35,993 bases of DNA, from NCBI GenBank assembly GCA_900095095.1, contig FMBT01000191.1, forward strand, positions 1 to 35,993, read 5' to 3'. The notes beneath the pieces were generated by a model. The model was given only the letters and a program-made list of their open reading frames with translations. It was not told the origin of the DNA and made no database searches. Within the stretch, counting starts at the first letter, position 1. Each line of letters opens with the position of its first letter. Position numbers and translations under genes: made by a program. This document shows positions 19,872-30,755 of this stretch, piece by piece. This DNA comes from Fragilariopsis cylindrus CCMP1102 (lineage: Eukaryota; Bacillariophyta; Bacillariophyceae; Bacillariales; Bacillariaceae).

Positions 19872-22489
19872 CCCTCACCATCATCATTGTCGTCATTATC
19901 ATCATCCAACATTTTAATTCTTTTTCGTACTCGCGAATGCTAGCTTCTTTAGAGTCTTCTCTACTATGGTACAGTTCCTCTCTAATATCATCATCATCAT
20001 CCAAAGTTTCTATTTCTTCTTCACGATGGTAGCGATTAACGTCTTTGGAATTCTCTCCATCATCGTACTGTTCTTGCCTTTTATCTTCGTCATATGTGTA
20101 GCAGTCTTCGTCATCCACTAAATAATTATCTTGACCATCATTGACAACACGATTGTACTCTCCTTCCTTTTCAGCATCATCATCAACGTATACATGGGGT
20201 CTACTAACGCCATTTTCATCTTCATTTTCATCGTCGACATCGAGAACTTCTACTTCCTCATCGTCATCGTCGACATCGAGAACTTCTATTTCCTCGTCGT
20301 CATCGTCGTCGTAAACTTCCTCGTTTATTCCTTCAGCAATATTATGGTCATAATTCTCTTCTTGATAAACATCATTCTTTGTCTCTAATATATCTGTGAC
20401 AAATTCGTCCTGGTACAGTAGTTGCTCAGCTCCACATTGGTCGTTGGCAAATCTCCCGTGAAGCTTTCTTCTCTCGTCACTACCTTCTCTTCTGTTGCAC
20501 ATTCGACGGGAACTGATGGAGATTCCGGCAATAAAAAGTCATCGAATTTATCTTCATTAGAGTCGGTTTTTGGAGTTCGTTCATATCGTCGTAGTAAGTC
20601 AACAAGTCCTGTTGTTTCATCGATGAGTGTAGATGGTATTTTTTGGGTCTGTCGTAAAAAGTTGGCACCCCATTCGTTCAAATCTTTCGCCGCATTGTGT
20701 CCGTCAATCTCTACCGGCCATTTTGTTTCCTTAACAAATTCAAGAATCGTAACGGAACCAAGTCCACGCATCTTAAGCAGAAGACGCAACACCGTTTGTT
20801 GGCATGCTAAAAGTACGTATTGTTTTTCCTCCATACTTGCATCTTTCTGATCGTATACTCGATTGGCGAGTCCTTCGAAGAAATCCATCATATTTTCTTC
20901 GCATTTTTTTCTTGACATGCCATGAAATTATACATAAGTCACGTTTCTTTAAATACCCAGGTGTTTCAATATTACCATCCAAAAACAAGCTTCCATTAGC
21001 CAAAAGATAATTCCAGATTTCAAACCACGCTTTATCTTTACTTCGTCGTCCAAACTGGAACTCGAATCCATCTTACGAGTAAGTTCGGCAGCACGCTCGA
21101 CGTGATGTTGATGGAGCCAAATTTGAATATGTACCAGTAATGGAAACCCGATGCCATACCTCTTCGGGACGGAAGGGTTTTCACAAGATGTCTTTTTCCG
21201 TCGACGTCTTTTTTCAGAAGTTGTTGCCTTTGTTTTTTGTCGATATCGTCAACAAAACGTTTCGGGTGCTCCTGATCAATACAGCCAGCGCAAGATTCGA
21301 TTATTTCTGATTTATATTCTTCAGACCAATCAGCATCATCATATCCATTCTCAATAGTTTGACGACAAATAAAGGCTCTGAGTTGTATAAATCCAATGCG
21401 GTTGCATCTTGCAATATGGACAAAATAGAAAGACCGTATGAGCTAGTACAATTAAAGGTGAACATACAAAAATAAGATTAAAAAAATTCCATCAAAGAAA
21501 AAAATATGAGAACGAAAGAAAGGGGTGAAAAGGTGTGAGTGGATCATTATACCTAACCAATAAACAATGTCAACCACCACTATTCACAACAACTTACTCT
21601 ACTCGAGAAAGATAGTAGTAAACAATGCCGACGTAGAAAGTCCTGTTATTGGTTGCCCGGTACTGATACCGGCCAATCCAACCAGAGCCAAACCTGCTCG
21701 AATATCACTTTCGGCAAACGTTTTGAATATTGTTGGTAGTCCATGAGCCAGTAGACAAAGTCTGTCCCAGTTAGAGGCGACACCTGTCTCTTTCAAAAGA
21801 GACACCAATAAGTAGACGGCAGGAAGTTTGTACCGGCCTTTCAATAGACAGTAAAGCCTACTCCAGAGCTCGAACGATGAAGTCCCAAGCGTCGTCGTTT
21901 GGATGGGCGTTTGGTATTCTCGTCTATTACAGCGGATTCATCCTGCGATGACGATGACGACGATGCTACCGCTGATCCGTTGTTGTCACACATTTGGAAA
22001 AGGTCTCTCCAAAATTCCATAAGAAACGATGTATACCTCATGTCGACATTATATTATTATTATTATTATCGTCATCATCATAATCGTTGTTGCTGTCAGT
22101 CAACTTTAGCACAGTCATGACCGACGGATCTGGTAGAATCCATTTAATGATACCTGCTTGTTCTTTGCATCCTGAAGTATATATTTGTTTTAATATCTTC
22201 CATAGCATCTTTGGGGTAATTTTGGTATTACTAAGGTTATCATCACCGTCAATGATGATTCCTAAGAAATCCTGCATCCAAGTGAAGCAGCATACTTGGA
22301 AAAATCGTCCCTTTGATATATCATCATTCTCATTAAAAAATCACAAGAGCACCTATCGTGGAACTTGCGAAGTCTCCCTAAACTACTTGTACTCTCGTTG
22401 TTGATATCGCTGTCGTTGTTGATCCATTCCTCCCACCACTCATCGTGATCGATGCGGTTGCTGCTGCTGTTGCTTACATGAAACGACAT
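14484..22489 (-). CDS. very acidic nuclear protein with Tudor-like and SAP domains (frame-broken)
   Basis: One long minus-strand gene, judged from an almost unbroken chain of coding frames from ATG 22489 to TGA at 14484. An intron at 21443-21597 has GTAAGT and AG borders. The N-terminal third is helical and unrecognised (for example RYTSFLMEFWRDLFQM and LLKGRYKLPAVYLLVSLLKE), with a basic KRPSKRRR. The middle is extremely Asp/Glu-rich with tandem repeats that carry SUMO-interacting-motif-like cores (EIEILDDEDDDD, IIVIDSEDDDE, EIVIVDQPE). Near the C-terminus are a Tudor-like module (GDVVDLKS...NPDNTYDVK...KPEQII, about 15480-15625), basic Arg/Ser repeats and a terminal SAP DNA-binding motif, MTVKELQSECRKRKISY-type (14484-14590). 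The frame changes about 20 times, almost always as if one base were missing, so the assembly is suspect. I do not recognise an orthologue; chromatin or DNA-repair scaffolding is inference. Confidence 0.6.
14700..14960 (-). repeat. three tandem repeats of an Arg/Ser block
   Basis: Three copies of a roughly 28-residue unit, DDEVSVxSRVSTRSRSST(A)RSSKQ-like, lie just before the SAP domain. The middle copy is readable only in another frame, which locates two one-base breaks at about 14830-14845 and 14740-14755. Confidence 0.7.
16560..17260 (-). repeat. duplicated segment of about 410 bp
   Basis: Segments near 17250-16990 and 16850-16560 encode parallel peptides: AINDQ, then EDAEDEVKD versus QDAEDNVKD, then PESPTTDNAQPQKQD versus PESSTTDNAQPHKQD. 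Copy two lacks one base just after its AINDQ codons, which breaks the frame there. Confidence 0.75.
19380..20030 (-). repeat. tandem Asp-rich repeats with SIM-like core
   Basis: Imperfect units of about 35-45 residues, each with YH(S/A)(R/E)E(D/N)(S/P)KEA(S/N)I, a short basic stretch, a hydrophobic core such as IEILDD, IKMLDG or NEILDD, and a run of up to ten Asp encoded by GAT. Copies differ by one-base length changes in short A or T runs. Confidence 0.75.
21443..21597 (-). other. intron of the acidic SAP gene
   Basis: A GTAAGTT donor at 21597 and a TACTAG acceptor ending at 21443 bound a 155 bp AT-rich segment with a T-rich 3' half. Removing it joins VDSYGLSILSIL-type coding sequence to the preceding exon. 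Confidence 0.65.
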
Positions 22490-23031
22490 TCTATGAATAT
22501 GGATATGTATATTAGATTGATTTTACACCCAATACAATCCACTCCTTGTCCTCTTGTTTGTTTCTCTTGTTTGTCTTGTTGTTTAATTAGTACTGTAGGT
22601 CCTACGTCAAGTTACAAGTTGAAAGTAATTTGAATGAAGTACTACTAGCAACTATTTTTGTTAGTGCGAGAACACAAAATTCAAAAATATTACAAAGCCA
22701 GTAACGTGGTTGCACGTGTTGTGTGGTAGATATTATTTTGAGATGCTTTTGATTTTGTTTGCCACCCCAAATCAGTTCGAAGTTAGTGTCAGTGGGGACC
22801 CAAAAGTCAATCACGCGCAGTACTGTTAGTGAGTCGACTCACGAATTATTGACGTCTGTATTTTATTATTTTCTGCTAACTACTAGTAACTTTAGTAGTA
22901 AATTAACGTTACAGTATTTCGATATTGTATTATCCTTATTTTGAATTTTATTAGCAATCAAGTAAAATAATTTGGTTCAACTACGGTACTTGCACTTTCG
23001 AACTGTTATCTTCTACCATTTGTATGCCGTC
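22490..23031. promoter_or_regulatory. divergent promoter region (SAP gene / QSOX) with bZIP-type sites
   Basis: This 542 bp region separates the ATGs of two divergent genes. It contains ACGTG at 22704-22708, a CACGTG G-box/E-box at 22713-22718, a perfect 14-nt palindrome GTGAGTCGACTCAC at 22829-22842 (two TGAGTC half-sites) and TGACGTC at 22850-22856. These are core sites for bZIP (and, for CACGTG, bHLH) factors in eukaryotes. TACTGTAG is at about 22592. No TATA box is certain. Regulatory function is inferred from motif clustering only. Confidence 0.5.
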
Positions 23032-25064
23032 ATGAGACTATCGTTATGGCTTGTGATCCTGGGACAGGTTTTAATCTGCCTGAGTTTCTGTGCATATTCG
23101 ACTTCGGGTAAAGACGACGACGATGAAGACCTATCTCAATATTTTTATTTACAATCGGAAGGAGAAAACCATCATGTTATAGAACAAACAAAATCCTCAG
23201 GTGATTCCAAACCTGATTTCTTATATTCGCCTAGCTATCCTAACGGTCGTATTGTCACATTCTACGCTCAGTAAGTGATCAGGTCTGCAATATGATCATG
23301 CTCTAGGACTACAACACCTACAATTATTGTATAGACTTACTCTCATATCTCTTACATCATACCGCTATACATGCGTTTATCTTTTTCTTCTTTTCTTTCA
23401 TCAGCTGGTGTCCGCATTGCAAAGATTTCCAACCAAAATATAAAGAACTCAGCAACAAAATATGGGAAATGTCAACGAAGTTGCATGTATTAGTCGAAAC
23501 CTTCGCTGTATCTTGTGTTCCTCATAGGAAAATATGCAGGGAAAATAAGATACAAGGATATCCAACAATATTATTCTATCCGCCTAATAGTATCAACGGA
23601 ACCAAGGTAAAGTATTGGGACATACATCCGCACGAAATATTTAATGAATTGATGGGAGTATCTGCTACCGATCTTGGTGACAAGGTCGAAGATATAGATT
23701 CATCGTCTTCCATTTCCGATCACAAACACGACAATAATAATTTAAAGCAAAACCCCTATTTTTTGTCTCGATCCAGACATGAAACTTTCCATGATGCACA
23801 TCTATCGTTCGATTTTGCCATGAAAACTGCAATCTATGTTTCGACGGGTCCACTTCCAGAAAAACCCAAGGCTACTTTGAAGAAATTTTTAGGATTGATG
23901 CGAAAGACTGTACCGGTTGCATCGTAAGTGTTTGTTCGGATCAATATACCATCAGGTTTTTTTTGTTTTTTTGTTTTTATTTAACGTCGTATTGAATACC
24001 GACTCCTAGTTTGTGATATCGGTAGACCACTTGCAATGTGTGTCACAATACTGACACTATCTACCATGTCAATTTCCCTCCTCCATTTTCTCAAATATTT
24101 TCCTTGGTTAGAACTTTGCAACCAGTTATTCGCGACTTACTGCACGAGTTTGATAGCGTCGCAGCGAGTTCGAAGAACTTAAATACCATCATGGCAAACC
24201 ATCCTCCTCCTAGGCCTATAAACAAATGGAGTCCGGCTTCATTACAACACGGGACAGGGTACACAGCTGGTCTATGGGAATTATTCCATGTTATGAGTGT
24301 TGGTCTAGTGCAATGGAATCACATGGCTATGGAAGATGATCAGAAAATTATTCCGGCGGAAATGGCAGATATTTTACGCGATTATGTTGAACATTTTTTC
24401 CAGTGTGAAGTATGCAGACTCAATTTCCTTACCGAGTTTGACGCATGTTCGTACGATCGATGTAATCGACTCGTAACCTCGGCACGACGAGGGACACTGC
24501 AGCAATTTATCCAATACCCTCTTTGGCTGTTTGAGACTCATAATGCCGTCAATACTAGGTTAAGAAAAGAACGGATTGATCTAAATATCGAAACGGAGGA
24601 TTCCACTAACGAGGAAGATATTCTTTGGCCACCAATAAATTCATGCCGGAAATGTTGGATTTCAAAAGGAAGATGGAACGAAGTTGAGGTGTATAAATAT
24701 TTGCAGCAATCATACTGGTAGGTTTGTTCTATTTTCTTGTCTATGTTGGTTGATGTGTGACCGTGATTGATTCATTCGCTTTTGGTACAATTCGCTCATT
24801 TCATTCGTTTTTTTTCTTTAATTCTTTTTTAGGCTGGAAGATGATCATTCTGAAGTGTTGAAAATTTTAAGCAACAGCGAAATTGGGATGATAAAATATG
24901 AAAGTTCAATTGTAGATACTCTCGAGGACGTTGTTGAAAGGTCTTATTTATTCCATACTGGATCGTTATGCTGTGTCATATTATTAATGCTTATTCTTTG
25001 GCATAGAAAGCGGCAGTATGATAGGAGAGGTATACACAAAAAGATTGAGGTCGATATTCCTTGA
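23032..25064 (+). CDS. QSOX-type sulfhydryl oxidase (spliced)
   Basis: Quiescin-sulfhydryl oxidases form disulfides in secretory proteins and reduce O2 to H2O2, with FAD in the Erv domain. Exons 23032-23270, 23405-23923, 24112-24717 and 24833-25064 all join in phase to give 531 residues. It has a signal peptide (about 1-22), an acidic linker, a thioredoxin domain with WCPHC (Cys82, Cys85), then the Erv/ALR domain with GLWELFH, the redox CEVC pair (Cys351, Cys354) and the FAD-contacting HNAVN (His396), a distal CRKC pair (Cys431, Cys434) and a C-terminal membrane helix (about 493-515) with a basic cytosolic tail. The length matches plant and protist QSOX with a single thioredoxin domain. The start at 23032 is chosen because it places the hydrophobic signal at residue 1; an upstream in-frame alternative begins at 22972. 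Confidence 0.93.
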
Positions 25065-25724
25065 GATTGGTTTCGCCTCTACGTCAATACGGGCTTAACT
25101 GATGATTAAAAACGAGCTACCTTCTCATATGCTTACGACAGTATAGACTGACAGTCACAATTGAAGCAAGTGGAAGATCGCACTCTCTAATCTAATAGCA
25201 TACTAGGCAGAATCACATTTTTCTCAAATGAAATATAATTGTTACAATGTGCTACACCTGTAAACTTATCAACTTCTATTCCGTACAAGGCAGTCAATCA
25301 CCTTCACTCGTATTCATTCACCAGAGATTCGTGTACTAAGCTATATCCCTTCCCTGCACTTTACAATCGAAATTTTCAGTGGAGCAAAAAAAGAACAAGA
25401 AAATAATGGATGAACCCTGTTTGATTGTTTTGAGTCCCGATAAAATGGTGTATCTCAAAAAAGTAGAATGTTTGTCTCCTCCTCCTCTTATTTTGTGCCA
25501 TCACTCTTTTGATTGTGGTTTTATTTTCTCTCCCTCTCTCCCACCACATACTACCTAAGTAACATTGATTGTACCTCTGTGTGCGGCAGTACACACAGAT
25601 TTTCCATACGCTATCATCAAATCACATCTCTATCTCTCTTTTTTTATTTTGGAATTCTGGAAACATGCACACAGCCATATGTGTACCTTCAGATTCTCTT
25701 TTGCTCCCAGGAGTAAAGACAAGC
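25065..25724. other. intergenic, no gene seen
   Basis: The 3' flank of the QSOX gene and the insertion locus of the retrotransposon. Only short, unsupported frames occur. No RNA gene was recognised. Confidence 0.5.
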
Positions 25725-25729
25725 AGGTA
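25725..25729. repeat. target-site duplication, left copy
   Basis: AGGTA directly before the left LTR; the same five bases follow the right LTR at 31721-31725. Confidence 0.9.
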
Positions 25730-25889
25730 TGCCATGCCCTGTCTCTAGATACTCATAGTTAGCTAGGGATAGGTTCTGGTGTAAGAATGTAATTATAATC
25801 TATTAGATTAGGTTAGACTTAGCAATGATATCTTCTATTCATTAGTGAATAGAACAGTACGTGACTGATCCCAGTCCCGGGCCACGGCA
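25730..25889 (-). repeat. 3' LTR of the gypsy element
   Basis: 160 bp, begins TGCCATGCCC and ends GGGCCACGGCA on the plus strand. Contains an 8 bp inverted repeat TCTATTCA/TGAATAGA with a 4-base loop and a CCCGGG palindrome near one end. Confidence 0.95.
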
Positions 25890-25898
25890 TACTCCTCC
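25890..25898 (-). other. short polypurine tract
   Basis: On the element strand the bases just before the 3' LTR read GGAGGAGTA, a short purine run in the position expected for the plus-strand primer. Confidence 0.55.
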
Positions 25899-26043
25899 AT
25901 GGATCTAGAAGATTGAAAAAAAGTTAATATATAAAAAAATTTACAGTACTTGTACTGTCATACACATTGGGTATGTTTGACTGACACATACTTTGGTATG
26001 CTTGTTGGTCTTATACACATTGGGTATATTATCACAATAGTAG

Positions 26044-29000
26044 TCACACAACCTCCGTATCGGTGGGTTGAATGTTCGTATCCTGATCATTTTGTTCCTC
26101 TGGCAACTTGTAATATGGGTGGCAACGTCTAATATTAACTCTACCTAAGACATTGGGTTCCAATTCAGTCGTTATAGATCCATTCTCATGGTGCTTTACA
26201 ACCTTGTAAGGACCTCGTCGTGGTAACGCTAGTGTGCGTAGGATTGCTCCGGTTTTCTTAGAGTAATCAAGTCTCCCTCCTTATACTTGTGCAAAATTCT
26301 TTTTGAGTTTTCACGAATGTTACTCTGTTGAATTTTCAGTTGCTTTCGTTGTTGTATTTGTTCCCAATCGATTGCTGCATCAACAGGCATGAACATATCT
26401 CTTCCAAATACCATTTGGGCTGGTGAGTGTCCATGTGTTTGATGATAGCTACATCGAATTGAGAAAGCTGCTGCAGATAAAAACTCCTCAAAGGGGTCAT
26501 CATCCATTTCATTAATTGTGCGTTCATCCAAATTGAATGATCTTAAGCAATCAGCTAATACTTGATGAATTCTTTCTAGAATTGCGTTCGACTGTGGATT
26601 CCAGCTTGAAGATGGACGTCTTTTTAGACCCATATTGTCGCAGAGATCCCTGAATTCAGCCATGAACTCTCCTCCATTATCGAATCCAATTTCTCTTGGT
26701 CGTGGGTAGCGTGCTAACCACTGTGAGTCAAAGCGTTTCATTGCCACAAATGCATTAGGCTTGTCTCTGAGTTGAGCTAGTTCAAACCAGCCTGTTACAG
26801 GATCAACCATAGTCATTACATGGATTTTGTAGGTCTTGCCATTCTTATTACGGATGGTTTTTGGACCCCACATATCAACGTTTACTCTGCTCCACTTAGT
26901 AACTTCTCCTTCTTTTTCAGGAACTAAACCAAATTTCTTTCTACCTGAGTTCTTGCTTATCTGGCATACATGACAGTGTTTACAAACCCGTTTCACATCA
27001 GCTTTTAAGCCTTTCCAAGTATAGACAAAACGTATTGTTCTCTCCATTCTTTTCTCCCCGGGATGTACCTGCATGAGATGATACCATTGCAAAACTTTGT
27101 CTTTCATTGACGTAGGCACTAATATTCTATTGTTGTCGTGACACAAAAATACTCCTTCAACTTCTTTGACAGTATATCGATCCGTATCGGTCTTCTCCAT
27201 CAGTTTTAGCATTGAAGTATCCTTGTCTTGGTGTTGTTTCATCGTACGGACGTCAAGAGGAAACTCACTATCAGCAAGCTCCTTTTCAGCAGCCATAGGA
27301 TATAGATATTCATCATCGAATTCATCACACTCAAATTCACATTGAGACATCATGTTACACATTTGCATGCATACATTTTGTTCTGCCTCCTTCATCTTTC
27401 TGTCACTATAGGATAGTTTCGGAAAGGATTTTTCCCAATTGATAGTATCGAAATCTTTCTTATCAATATCCAATCGAGATAGCGCATCTGCACCATCATT
27501 ATCAACTCCTGCTACATGCTTGATCGTAGGATGCCATTCTTCAAGCATAAGCCTCCATCGAATCATCCGTTGCGACGGCATGCTTTGATACAAGAGATTC
27601 AAATGATCGGTGTGCACTGTTAGTTCTTGACCTCTGATCATACCCTCAAATGCCTTGAATCCTTCAATTATTCCTAGTAACTCCTTCTCTCCAACAGTAT
27701 AATTCATCTGTGCAGAGTTGAGTTTTCTAGTATAGAATCCAAGTGGTTTCCCATTCTGCACAAGAGTGGCTCCCAGTTGTCTGTCACTAGCATCAGTATA
27801 TAAATCGAATGGCTGTTCGAAGTCCGGAAATGCTAATGTAGCATGGACCGTTAACATCTTTTTAGCTTCTTCGAAGTCCTTCTGCTCATTTGCTCCCCAA
27901 TACCAATCTTTACCCTTCATAGTTGACAACTTATTCAGTGGTGCTAAGAAGTGAGATCGTTTAGGAAACATATCACGATAGAAATTCACCATACCAAGAA
28001 ACATCTTCAATTGCTTGGAGTTCTTTGGTCTCATGATACGATGCATTGCTTCTATCTTGCTTGGTTGTGGTTTCAAGCCGCCTGTTGTTAAGAGGTAGCC
28101 TAAATACTCCACTTCCTTCTGCATAAAGAATGACTTGCGCAAGTTAGCACGAAATCCTTTAGCATCTAGTCTACTTAGTACTTCCTCAATTTTTCTTAGG
28201 TGGTCCTCTTCTGATTCGCCGACCTTTTGAACAATAAGGATGTCATCTATGTATACTAGTACATGTTCTAAATCACCCAGCATTTCCATCATTATGGACT
28301 GGAATATGTCTGGTGCACACGCGATACCCATTGGTAGACGCTTGTATGCATATTTACCCCACGGTAGGACCGTGGTGCTAGCTTTTGACTTTCTTCATCA
28401 ATAGGAATAGAATAAAATCCTTGAGATAGATCCAAAGCCGTTGCTGACTTGAAGTTCTCCAGTTTTTGTATTGCTTCACCGATCCTCGGAAGAGGAAAGG
28501 GTTTCCTTTCAATGCATTCATTGAGCTTTCTAAAGTCAGTAAGTATACGAATGTCTCCAGTTTTCTTTGGCTGGGTGAACGTTGGTGCTGCCCACGGGGA
28601 ATCATTATCATATGATAGTTTCCTCAGTGCATCAATAGTTACCATCCTGTCAATCTCCGTCCTTGTCGGTCGCTCATACGCCTTCGGAATGTTGTAATAC
28701 CTTCCTTGATAGGGCTTAGAACCTTCCTTCAATTTAATAGAGACCGGCTCCATGTCTAGGAGACCCAAACCACCACCAAATAAAGTTGGAAACTTCTTGA
28801 GTGTTGACTTGAGCGCCCTTTTACTTGATCTTGTGATATCTAATTCATCAACCATGACGTCGATGTCGACTTTAGTATAGTTTGCATCAAGTATTCTGCC
28901 TTGCCTCTCCTCCATTTGTTGCAATATTGGAGAGTCAGTGTGCATGTTATACAGGCGCTCGCAGTACTTTTCATCTGACAATTCACCCTGAAGTTTCAGG

Positions 29001-29468
29001 GAACGCGGACACCATTTCTTTCGATACAGTGGTCGCTGTAGACTATGTCTATTGCCATATCTTCCATGATGTCTGAACCAATAATCATATCGTATTTCCC
29101 TCCAGTCTCTTGAGCATCCACTTGGAACTCGTGAGTAGAGGTTTCATCTCCAAATTCTACCAACCTGATTGGAAGCCTTGCTGTTTCTGTTGAGACGAAT
29201 TTGCCTCCGTACGTTTTGTAACGTACTGAGTCTTCATCACTAAGCTTGGTCCTCTGATTCTTGTCAGTAAACTTTTCAATATAATACTTTTTGAACAACC
29301 ACTGTCTAGGAGACAACGTATCATTCTTCCCTTGCCTTTGCTGTTGATCACCATCACACAGATGTCCGAGAAGCGTCGTCCTTGTATAAACTTTCCTTTC
29401 GGATCGTTTGCAAAGTGTACTCGCAGCTTCTTGTTCACCCTTCCTGCTGGCGCAGCCTTGGCAATGCC
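26044..29468 (-). CDS. pol: gypsy pol: protease, reverse transcriptase, RNase H, integrase (frame-broken)
   Basis: The polyprotein begins after the in-frame TGA at 29471-29469. Protease has LLDSGCSKSII and later MIIGSDIM; reverse transcriptase has LDLSQGFYSIP, LPMGIACAPDIFQ and the catalytic YIDD (about 28240-28253); RNase H has FDLYTDASD and HTDHLNLLY; integrase has an HHCC zinc finger (HPGEKRMERT...CKHCHVC), the D,D,E core (NVDMWGP, GFDNGGEF, NAILERIHQ) and a C-terminal GPY/F module (RRGPYKVVKHHENGSI). One base appears missing at about 29266-29285, 28998-29004, 28372-28384 and 26251-26262; without these breaks the frame would run to TGA 26046-26044. No key catalytic residue is lost. If the breaks are assembly errors the element could be active. 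Confidence 0.9.
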
Positions 29469-30755
29469 TCACTTGTTGAGAGACTTGGTCACCTTCCTAG
29501 CTTGCTTCTTGTAGTCATTGATGTCGTCGTCGTCAAGATCTTCAATGTCGACATCGTCTTGTTCAACAACACCCATTATATACATTTGCTCGCCACTTGT
29601 GAGACCCTTTGCCCAGTTGGGCTTCTTTTTCTTTGATTTGCTTCCTTCAGTTATGTCGGAAACAACAGTACCACCCATTTTACTTTCAATAACTTGGTTG
29701 ATATACTGTTTGTTTTCTTTCTTAGTCCAATTCTTCGACTTGTCGCCACCGGCTCCACCTCCCTTATCTTTGAGAAAGCACACTCCTAGATGTCTTTTGC
29801 CACAGTGTTTGCACTTGCCTTTTGCGTCTGTATCACCTCCTCCAGCAGCCGGAGTAGAGTTATTTCCTCCTCCGCGGTTGCGTTTGAGTGAAGCAATACC
29901 ACATTTGGCTTCAATCTTGACAGTTCGACTCTCTTGACGTGCTTCCTTAAGTAAGGTTTCTTCCAGTCCAGCAAGTTTTGTAATTGTAGCTTCCGTTGAG
30001 TGATCTTGAATTACCCATTCAATTTCATTCAGCTTGACGCGTTGGCATTGAAGATTGCTGTTTCCAGTATCTCCTTCATCTCATGCTCTGCGTACGGCAG
30101 CTTTGACAACCCGAGCTTCTCCCCTGATACCCATGGGCAGTAAGGCAGATAGTTCTGGTAGTCTTGAATCCGTTCTTCCCAAGATTTGATCCCTTTCTGC
30201 AACGTAACCTTCAGTTCTCTTATCTGACGACGGAGATGAATGTAAGCATTGCTACCAGCATGATCCTTTCCAAAGATCTTGGCGCCCACCTGAGTTATAC
30301 ACTCTGTTACAATGTCATGTTGATATTCCTCGGAGCGCAAATAGTTTTCCCATTCGGACTGCGACAAAGCCTGTAGACGTAGTCTAATCGGCACATTAGT
30401 AAACATTAGGTTGACGTCATCACTTGGTACTGATGCCATGTTGTAAGCTTTTCTGGTTAATGTTTTTGCGTTGTTCTTAACTAGTTCCAATAGCGTATTG
30501 TATTTCGACTGTCCGGAAAGATCGTCCTTGGTAAAGACCTTTTCATTATATTCCAACAACCATAGGATGTATTTTTCAGGCTTTTCATTGCCTTCTAGGA
30601 CAGCAGTTCAGTTAGAAACGAAGGATCGTTTCCTGTACTTGCCTTGGGAGTCAGTCTACACTTCTTCCTGTCGGCCTTCTCTCCCCATACTATCCGGTCC
30701 TGTGTAATGGTTTCATACCATGATACTTATCAGTAGTCTTTTCGGTTTCCGCCAT
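29469..30755 (-). CDS. gag: gypsy gag with CCHC-like zinc knuckle (frame-broken)
   Basis: Starts at ATG 30755 (peptide begins MAETEKTTDKYHG). The core (30559-30029) is a helical capsid-like segment with NLMFTNVPIRLRLQAL and LRRQIRELKVTLQ. The nucleocapsid part has CKHCGKRHLGVC (about 29813-29778), spaced CX2CX3HX3C rather than the usual CX2CX4HX4C, followed by a Lys/Gly-rich and then acidic tail. One base appears missing at about 30693-30701, 30596-30603 and 30036-30046. The frame then reaches TGA 29471-29469 with pol in the same frame right after it, so this stop separates gag from pol and may be a readthrough site or a mutation. Confidence 0.8.

Noticed and set aside
25376..25762. Overlapping short frames on both strands before the retrotransposon
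   Set aside because: No domain, no splice logic, and one runs into the LTR.
26336..26527. Separate small minus-strand gene inside the retrotransposon
   Set aside because: A shadow frame of the integrase coding region.
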